This document shows positions 7,326 through 13,065 of a DNA stretch of 13,065 nucleotides, one piece after another. Both the position numbers and the translations under genes were made by a program. Positions within the stretch are counted from its first letter, which is position 1. Each line of letters begins with the position of its first letter. Below the pieces are notes generated by a model. That model was not told the DNA's origin and made no database searches. It worked only from the letters and a program-made list of their open reading frames with translations. The stretch comes from JAYZDB01 sp036338025 (GTDB taxonomy: Bacteria > Planctomycetota > UBA1135 > UBA2386). The stretch spans positions 1 through 13,065 of the forward strand of contig JAYZDB010000335.1 in assembly GCA_036338025.1 (NCBI GenBank), read 5' to 3'.

Positions 7326-10300
7326 ATGAAGCTCGTCCTAGCGGCACTGCGCAACCCGCACGCCGTCATCGTCTTCATGCTGTTTCTCGTCGTCATTGGC
7401 GTGACGGCCTTGCTACGGATCCCAGCGGATCTCCTGCCGATCTTCAAGACACCGGCAATCCAGGTGGTAACCCTGTATCCAGGCATGCCGCCGGTGGTGG
7501 TGGAGAAGGACATCAGCTCTCGCATGCAGCGCTGGACCGGGCAGTCGGTCGGCATCGACCACCAGGAAGCCCGGTCGATGCTCGGGGTCAGCATCGTGCG
7601 AGACTTCTTCCGTGAAGAAGTCAGCGCCGAGAGTGCCATGTCGCAGGTTACGTCGCTGGCGGTCTCCGACATGTTCTACCTGCCGCCCGGCACCCTGCCG
7701 CCGATGGTGATGCCATTCGACCCGACTGCCTCGGTGCCGATCTGCCTGGTATCGGTGTCCTCGCCGACGATGACCGAAAAGGAGCTATACGACGTCGCCT
7801 ACTACGACATGCGCAACAAGCTGCAGGCGATCCAAGGCGTCATTGCGCCAGCAGTATACGGCGGTGTGTTGCGGCGCATCCTCACCTACGTCGACCCGGA
7901 CAAACTGCAGGCCGTCAACATGTCGCCACTCGACGTTGCCAAGAGCTTGCGAGACTCCAATCCCTTCGTGCCGGTGGGCAGCGCCACTCTCGACGGGTCG
8001 GAATATTTCATTCGCTCGAATGCGATGGTCGAGCACGTCGAAGACCTCAACGAATTTCCACTTCGAGTCGACAACGGGGTGCCAATCCGTATCGGCGACA
8101 TCGGACATGCTCGGGATAGCAACCAGATCCAATCGAACATCGTGCGGATCAACGGACGTAGGCAGGCCTACATCCCGATCTACCGCCAACCGGGTTCAAA
8201 CACCCTCGAGATCGTCAAGCGGGTACGCGAGAGATCCCAGTTCATTCTCGATCAGATCCGAGGCGAACGCGGAGACAAGGTTGCCGACCTCAGTCTCGAC
8301 GTTGTACTCGATCAATCCGTGACGGTTCGCGGATCGATCGACAACCTGACCACCAGCGGCATCATCGGTGCCATCCTGGTCGCCTTCGTCGTGTTCTTGT
8401 TCCTGCGCTCCATCATCTCGACCTCGATGGTGCTGCTCTGCGTACCACTGGCGATTCTCGGCTCACTGGCAGGACTCTATTTCACCGGCGACACGATCAA
8501 CGCCATGACCTTGGGGGGGCTGTCGCTGGCGATCGGAATCCTGGTCGACCAATCGATCGTGGTGATGGAGAACATCACCCGACACCTCAAATCCGGCAAG
8601 ACACCGATGGCCGCAGCACGCGATGGTGCAGGTGAAGTCGCGATGCCGGTGCTGGTCAGCACCCTGACCTTCATGGTGGTGTTCTTCCCGGTGGTCTACC
8701 TGACCGGACTTGCCCGGTTCCTGTTCAGCCCGCTCGCCCTGGCGGTGATCTTCGCGACCATCACCTCGTACCTGTTGGCGATGACCCTGATCCCGGCCGC
8801 CGCTTCGAGGCTTATGCGAACGGTCCCGGACACCGGTCAGTCCAGCGCTGGCCCGCTCGACAAGTTATCAGCGTCCTACCGCAGTCTGGCGGCCGTTACG
8901 ATTCGCATGCGCTGGGCGGTCCTGGGACTGGCAGTGGTACTATTCGGATTCGCTGGACTCGGGCTCAATAATCTCGGTAGCGAATTGTTCCCGCAGGTCG
9001 ATGGCGGTCAATTCATGGTTCTGGTGCGAGCCCAACCCGGCACGTCGCTGAAGGGCAGCGAGGTACTGGTACAGAAGGTCGAAGCCGAGATCCGTTCCGA
9101 AATCGGGATGTGGGATACCGCCGATGAGTCGGATCCGAACTCCGATCTCAAGCTCCTGATCTCGAACATCGGAGTCCTCTACGACTGGCCAGCAGCCTAC
9201 ACGCCCAACACCGGGCCAATGGACTCCTTCGTCCTGGTACAACTCAAGGACTCCCGCAAGAAGACAGCCCAACAACATGCCGCTGCCTTGCGCGCACGTC
9301 TCCCGGCCAACGAGGAGTTCGCTGGGGTCGAGTTTTCCTTCGACACCGGCGGCATGATGACCGCGGCCCTCAACATGGGCCTGCCGGCCCCGATCAACAT
9401 CCAGGTGCGAGGTGGTAATCTCGATGTCCTACAGGAGATCGGCCAGGCCATTGCTCGGGAGGCGCGCCAGGTCGAAGGAGCTGTCGACGTACGGGTCGAC
9501 GAACCTCCGGACCACCCCTCGATCGAGATCGAGGTCGATCGGATGGACGCCGCGATGCTGGGGCTCTCTCAGTCTGATGTGATCAAGAACGTCGCGACCG
9601 CCGTCAACTCCTCGTGCAACTTCCTGGCCAGCTACTGGATCAGCCCACAAAACGGCAACCACTACCTGATGGGGGCGCAGTACGAGGAGTCAGATATCAA
9701 CTCGTTAGCGAGCCTCGAGAACATCCCGATTACCGGTCCAAAGTCCAAGACACCGACCCTGCTCAAGAACATCGCAACGATCAGGCGCGGCAAGACACCC
9801 GTCGTGGTCACCCACAAGAACATCACCCGCACGGTCAACGTATTCGCAAACGTCGTTGGCCGAGATGTCGGATCGGTCGCCGAGGACATCTATGCGCGCC
9901 TGGACCAGGGTCCGGTGAAGAAGTTGATGGACGAGTACGGCAAGCTCGGCTACCGACTTCACAAGCTGGGAGAGGTCAAGAGCATGAGCGACAGCTTCTC
10001 GGATTTCAGCCAGGGCCTCATCATTGCGGCGATCCTGGTCTACCTCGTAATGGTGGCACAGTTCCGCTCGTTCCTGCTGCCCTTGACCATCCTGTTGTCG
10101 GTCCCGCTTGGCTTGATCGGCGTCGTACCCGTGCTCTGGGCCTCGGGTACCTACCTCAGCGTGCCGGCATTCATGGGTCTGATCTTGATGATCGGAATCG
10201 TGGTGCAGTATTCGATCCTGGTGGTCGAATTCGCCGTTCGACGACAACGCGAAGGCGTCGCCCTGAACGATGCAATCCTCGACGCCGCCCGCGATCGGCT

Positions 10301-10517
10301 GCGTCCGGTCTTGATGACGTCGCTCACCACGATCCTTGCCTTGCTGCCGATGGCGATCGGATTCGGTCGCGGCGGCGAGGCCAACATCCCGCTAGCGCGG
10401 GCCATCATCGGCGCCGTCCTTGGCGGTGCATTCCTGTCCCTGCTCGTGGTGCCTGCACTCTATTCGGTGCTCGGTCGCTGGGTGCGTCCGGATACCCTTG
10501 AAGCGGAGACCGTCTAA
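7326..10517 (+). CDS. RND-family efflux transporter permease subunit (AcrB/HAE-like)
   Basis: Inner-membrane trimeric pump component that exports substrates through an adaptor and an outer-membrane channel, normally driven by protons. The length is 1063 residues, standard for RND permeases. TM1 lies at about 13-31. The first periplasmic porter loop runs to about 340 and TM2-TM7 occupy about 345-548. The second porter loop extends to about 893, and TM8-TM12 follow (about 895-1048). TM4 reads GILVDQSIVVMEN (404-416), keeping the first relay Asp (Asp408) but with Gln409 where AcrB has its second Asp. TM10 reads GIVVQYSILVVEFA (957-970), with Gln961 at the position of AcrB Lys940. The TM11 RLRPVLMTS motif (991-999) is retained. 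ATG 7326 has GAAGG about 7 bases upstream. The adaptor gene starts 2 bases after the stop, so this is the first gene of a pump operon. Substrate unknown; drugs, lipids or metals cannot be separated from sequence, though metal-type (CusA) motifs are absent. Confidence 0.95.
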   Translation: MKLVLAALRNPHAVIVFMLFLVVIGVTALLRIPADLLPIFKTPAIQVVTLYPGMPPVVVEKDISSRMQRWTGQSVGIDHQEARSMLGVSIVRDFFREEVSAESAMSQVTSLAVSDMFYLPPGTLPPMVMPFDPTASVPICLVSVSSPTMTEKELYDVAYYDMRNKLQAIQGVIAPAVYGGVLRRILTYVDPDKLQAVNMSPLDVAKSLRDSNPFVPVGSATLDGSEYFIRSNAMVEHVEDLNEFPLRVDNGVPIRIGDIGHARDSNQIQSNIVRINGRRQAYIPIYRQPGSNTLEIVKRVRERSQFILDQIRGERGDKVADLSLDVVLDQSVTVRGSIDNLTTSGIIGAILVAFVVFLFLRSIISTSMVLLCVPLAILGSLAGLYFTGDTINAMTLGGLSLAIGILVDQSIVVMENITRHLKSGKTPMAAARDGAGEVAMPVLVSTLTFMVVFFPVVYLTGLARFLFSPLALAVIFATITSYLLAMTLIPAAASRLMRTVPDTGQSSAGPLDKLSASYRSLAAVTIRMRWAVLGLAVVLFGFAGLGLNNLGSELFPQVDGGQFMVLVRAQPGTSLKGSEVLVQKVEAEIRSEIGMWDTADESDPNSDLKLLISNIGVLYDWPAAYTPNTGPMDSFVLVQLKDSRKKTAQQHAAALRARLPANEEFAGVEFSFDTGGMMTAALNMGLPAPINIQVRGGNLDVLQEIGQAIAREARQVEGAVDVRVDEPPDHPSIEIEVDRMDAAMLGLSQSDVIKNVATAVNSSCNFLASYWISPQNGNHYLMGAQYEESDINSLASLENIPITGPKSKTPTLLKNIATIRRGKTPVVVTHKNITRTVNVFANVVGRDVGSVAEDIYARLDQGPVKKLMDEYGKLGYRLHKLGEVKSMSDSFSDFSQGLIIAAILVYLVMVAQFRSFLLPLTILLSVPLGLIGVVPVLWASGTYLSVPAFMGLILMIGIVVQYSILVVEFAVRRQREGVALNDAILDAARDRLRPVLMTSLTTILALLPMAIGFGRGGEANIPLARAIIGAVLGGAFLSLLVVPALYSVLGRWVRPDTLEAETV

Positions 10518-10519
10518 CC

Positions 10520-11818
10520 ATGCCAGTGCATCCCTTGAATCCCGTCCTTTCGAATCGCCCGTCGATCGGCCTGCTCCTCGCCTGCATCGCCATCGGCGTA
10601 CCGGTGGCGGCACAGACAACGCGCAAGGTGCAGGTCTACGTAGCCAAGCCGCAAGCCATGGATGTGCGAAGCCCTCTGCAAGGAGAGATACTACCCCTGT
10701 CCCGGATGGACCTGGTTCCGCGTGTAACAGGCTACGTCAAGACGATCCACGTGGCTGAGGGCGCACGGGTCGAGCAGGGCAAGCAGTTGATCACCATGGA
10801 CTGCCCGGATCGAGAGCAGGACAAGGCCGTCGCCGAGGCAGGAGTCGTGCAGGCAAGGTCAGTCCTGGCGGTGGCAGGAAGCGCCGTCAACGCAGCAGAA
10901 CGCGCCGTCGAAGTCGCCCAGGCCGACCACCAGCAGAGCATCACGGAACTCGAGGTGGCCAGGTCCAGTCTGAAACAAGCCGAATCCAGCTACCAGCGGA
11001 TCAAGAAACTGTACGGGGAGGGAGCTGCGACCGTCGATGAATTCGAAACCGCCGAGTTGCTCTACCTCAAAACCCGCTCACGGATTGACACTGCCAAATC
11101 AGCGATCGTCGCCGCCAACGCTCGAGTCAGCGCGGCGCAAACACAAGTCGAGTTGCGCAAGTCAGAGGCCGCCAAGGCCAAGGCCGGGGTCACGGTCGCT
11201 GTGGCAGAATCGGCGCGCGCTGCACTGTTCGTAGAGTTGGCGGCGATGAAGAACCCATATGCGATCGCCCGGGTTACCCGGCAGATCGTCGATGTCGGAA
11301 ATCTGGCGATCGCGGACCAGACTGCGGTACTGGAGTTGATGGATATCAGCAAGGTAAGGATCCGATTCACGGTGCCGCGCGCTGAAGCATCACGAGTCGC
11401 TGCCGGTTCGGCCGTTCGCCTGCTACTACCGCGCTCCATCGAGCCATACGATGCCAAGGTCACTCGCGTCGCCGGAGTCCTGACTCCGCTGTCCCGGACC
11501 ATGGCCTGCGAAGTTGAACTCGACAACCGCGACGGGCGCTGGATTCCCGGCAACCTGGTCAAGGTAGACCTGCTGGTCGAGACCCTGCAGGATGCCCTGC
11601 TGATACCCGGCCGCGGCATCGTGAAGGTAAAAGACAGTGCGTTCGCGTGGCTGGCGTACCAGGGCAAGGCCAAGAAGGACGCAGTCCGGGTCGGCTTCCA
11701 CCGGGGCCGGCTGGTGCAGGTCATCGACGGCCTGAAGTCAGGCGACCAGGTGTTGGTAGCCGGGTTCACCGGCCTGGCAGAGGGCGACCCAATCGAGACG
11801 ACGGTCGTGGAGCGATGA
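10520..11818 (+). CDS. RND efflux system periplasmic adaptor (membrane fusion protein, HlyD/AcrA-like)
   Basis: Periplasmic adaptor that bridges the permease and the outer-membrane channel. It has 432 residues. An N-terminal signal peptide has a hydrophobic core at about 15-28 and a likely signal peptidase I site after VAA (31). The first lipoyl-like half reads RVTGYVKTIHVAEGARVEQGK (68-88). A long alpha-hairpin rich in Ala, Glu, Gln and Lys covers about 95-240. The returning lipoyl half follows (about 245-268, RVTRQIVDVGNLA at 251-263). The usual APFDG-type motif at that point is replaced by NPYAIA (245-250). A beta-barrel (about 270-352) and a membrane-proximal domain (about 355-430) complete the fold. 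A possible LLAC lipobox at 19-22 exists, but hydrophobic residues continue after it, so lipidation is less likely. A GGAG sits about 11 bases upstream of the ATG. The gene starts 2 bases after the permease stop, and its TGA overlaps the next ATG (ATGA), which indicates one transcript. Confidence 0.94.
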   Translation: MPVHPLNPVLSNRPSIGLLLACIAIGVPVAAQTTRKVQVYVAKPQAMDVRSPLQGEILPLSRMDLVPRVTGYVKTIHVAEGARVEQGKQLITMDCPDREQDKAVAEAGVVQARSVLAVAGSAVNAAERAVEVAQADHQQSITELEVARSSLKQAESSYQRIKKLYGEGAATVDEFETAELLYLKTRSRIDTAKSAIVAANARVSAAQTQVELRKSEAAKAKAGVTVAVAESARAALFVELAAMKNPYAIARVTRQIVDVGNLAIADQTAVLELMDISKVRIRFTVPRAEASRVAAGSAVRLLLPRSIEPYDAKVTRVAGVLTPLSRTMACEVELDNRDGRWIPGNLVKVDLLVETLQDALLIPGRGIVKVKDSAFAWLAYQGKAKKDAVRVGFHRGRLVQVIDGLKSGDQVLVAGFTGLAEGDPIETTVVER

Positions 11819-13065
11819 ACGTGGGACGTCAGGCCAGAAACACTGTACTGATCGCGATAGTTTGCGGCTTGCCTGCCTGCACAGCTACCGAAGTGACCCC
11901 GCCCGCACCGATCACCTGGCTGCCGGGTTCTACTGCCATTGCAACCTCAGCAGGCGACCGGCAGGACGAGGCAGTCGACCTGCCACTCAACCTCGAGACG
12001 ATCCTGTCGCTGGCCGGTCAGCGTCCTCTCGAAATTGCACTGGCCCGCGCCAAGGCGGCCGAAGCAATGGCACGCGAGAGCCTGGCGGAGAGTCGATGGC
12101 TACCGACCCTGAACCCTCGTATCGCGATGGTCCGTCACGAAGACCGACTGCAAGACACCGTCGGAAATCTCCTGGATGTCGACAAGCAAAACGCATTTGG
12201 CGGGGCCGGAGTCGGTGTCCTCTTCAACCCGGCACGCGCCTACTACGACACGCTGATCGCGGCCCAACACCGGCGCGCCGCAGAACTCGGCATCCAATCG
12301 GTCCAGCACGTCAACGTCGAGACGGCGGTGCGGATGTATTACGACCTCGTGCAAGATGTGGCAGGTCTACAGATCGCCGAACAAACCGAACGACAGGCGA
12401 CCGAACTCGTAAAGGTACAGCAAGCAGCGCGCACCGCCGGGCGCGGTCTGGAAGCCGATGTGCTGCGTGCCAAGGCCTTCCTGGCTTCGGCGAAGGGCAG
12501 GGTCGCGCGTGCTGGCGCCGCCGTCCAGCAAGCCAACGCTCGATTGGCAGGCCTGCTGGTGCTACCCGACCAGAGCCAGTTGATCCCGACCGAGCAAGCG
12601 GTCGTGCCAATCGACTTTGGCGAAGCGGAGCTGGAAATCAAGGTCTTGCTCGATCGGGCGACCAGCAACCGGCCCGACCTGCAGCAAGCTCGTTCCATGA
12701 TCGCAGCGGCAGACGGTGAACGGGCCCGCGAAGCCTGGTCGTGGTTGCTGCCGGAGCTGCATCTAGGTGCAGACTACGGCACCTACGGCGCGACCTTGTC
12801 GCGGGCCAGCAAGCGCGAGGACTACTTCGCAGATCTGCAATGGCGGGTGGATTTTGGAACTCCGGCCCGCGCCCGGGCCGCCGATGCCAGGCACATGCAG
12901 GCCGAGCTACGGATGCAAACCAGCCTGCTCAAGCTCCGCACCGACCTGCGGGTCGCAGTGGCCGAGGTGCGTGCAACCAACAGCCAGATCACCGCTGCTC
13001 GGGAGGAGATCGCGGCGGCCACCGCGGCCCTGGACCTTGTCAAGCTTCGAAACCGCGAAGGTCGG
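11815..13065 (+). CDS. Outer-membrane efflux lipoprotein (TolC/OprM-like), C-terminus cut by window edge
   Basis: Outer-membrane channel component of the pump. 417 codons are open to the right edge without a stop, so the gene is incomplete; family members are about 450-520 aa. The N-terminus has a signal peptide (about 8-20) ending in a lipobox LPAC with Cys22, predicting a lipoprotein like OprM. The mature part shows the TolC pattern: Ala/Arg/Glu/Leu-rich helices with an early LNLETILSLA (58-67) and a first helical hairpin (about 70-90 and 142-250). RPDLQQAR (284-291), typical of the start of the second repeat, is followed by long helices to the edge. A beta-strand segment (LHLGADYGTYGA, 314-325) lies between helices. 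The ATG overlaps the adaptor stop as ATGA. The GGAG at 11809-11812 is only 2 bases from that ATG but 8 from GTG 11821, which may be the true start; this removes two residues and keeps the lipobox. Confidence 0.92.
   Translation, partial: MNVGRQARNTVLIAIVCGLPACTATEVTPPAPITWLPGSTAIATSAGDRQDEAVDLPLNLETILSLAGQRPLEIALARAKAAEAMARESLAESRWLPTLNPRIAMVRHEDRLQDTVGNLLDVDKQNAFGGAGVGVLFNPARAYYDTLIAAQHRRAAELGIQSVQHVNVETAVRMYYDLVQDVAGLQIAEQTERQATELVKVQQAARTAGRGLEADVLRAKAFLASAKGRVARAGAAVQQANARLAGLLVLPDQSQLIPTEQAVVPIDFGEAELEIKVLLDRATSNRPDLQQARSMIAAADGERAREAWSWLLPELHLGADYGTYGATLSRASKREDYFADLQWRVDFGTPARARAADARHMQAELRMQTSLLKLRTDLRVAVAEVRATNSQITAAREEIAAATAALDLVKLRNREGR

Noticed and set aside
9614..10501. 295-codon plus-strand open frame
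   Set aside because: It is inside the RND permease in another frame, which has clear TM8-TM12 and relay motifs; the shadow product is Arg/His-rich with no recognisable domain.
10574..10585. Lipobox-like LLAC in the adaptor signal peptide
   Set aside because: The hydrophobic core before the Cys is too short and continues after it; a signal peptidase I site after VAA fits better.
11862..12719. 285-codon plus-strand open frame
   Set aside because: It overlaps the outer-membrane factor, whose own frame (from 11815) carries the lipobox and TolC pattern and stays open to the edge; the overlapping frame is Arg/Pro/Ser-rich noise.
1..13065. Mobile elements, CRISPR arrays, long direct repeats or rRNA genes
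   Set aside because: None were seen on reading both strands; the window is accounted for by coding genes with short gaps of under 150 bases.

Overview
The window is GC-rich (about 60% or a little more by eye) and densely coding. It comes from a Gram-negative bacterium: it carries a complete RND inner-membrane pump with its periplasmic adaptor and a TolC-like outer-membrane lipoprotein. The phylum cannot be fixed from the sequence. PfaA/PfaD-type lipid synthases occur in marine gammaproteobacteria, myxobacteria, planctomycetes and others. My recollection that the RND protein resembles planctomycete-type pumps is only a weak lead.

Layout. (1) Minus strand, 5077 to 1: two genes read leftwards, a PfaD-type FMN-dependent enoyl reductase and then a PfaA-type multidomain synthase (KS-AT-linker-ACP). 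The stop of the first overlaps the start of the second. The synthase runs off the left edge just after its first ACP serine motif. (2) Plus strand, 5148-5504: a small, unrecognised, probably helical protein divergent from pfaD. (3) Plus strand, 5648-7192: a stand-alone aldehyde dehydrogenase of the PaaZ N-domain/BoxD type, followed by a possible terminator hairpin. (4) Plus strand, 7326 to the right edge: an apparent operon for a tripartite RND efflux system in the order permease, adaptor, outer-membrane factor. The spacing is 2 bases and then a 4-base overlap. The last gene is cut by the window edge.

How they work together. The two minus-strand genes belong to an iterative lipid or polyketide synthase. 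The KS condenses malonyl units loaded by the AT onto the ACP(s), and PfaD would reduce enoyl intermediates. The other subunits (PfaB/PfaC-like KS, CLF and DH domains, further ACPs, KR, and a phosphopantetheinyl transferase) are not in view, so whether the product is a polyunsaturated fatty acid or another specialised lipid stays open. The pump operon is a self-contained unit. Any link between it, the aldehyde dehydrogenase and the lipid synthase is only proximity.

The most unusual points are: the pfaD-before-pfaA coupled arrangement; a pump whose TM4 and TM10 carry glutamines where AcrB has proton-relay residues; a permease-first gene order; an uncertain pfaD start near a run of eight G; and the unidentified small divergent gene.
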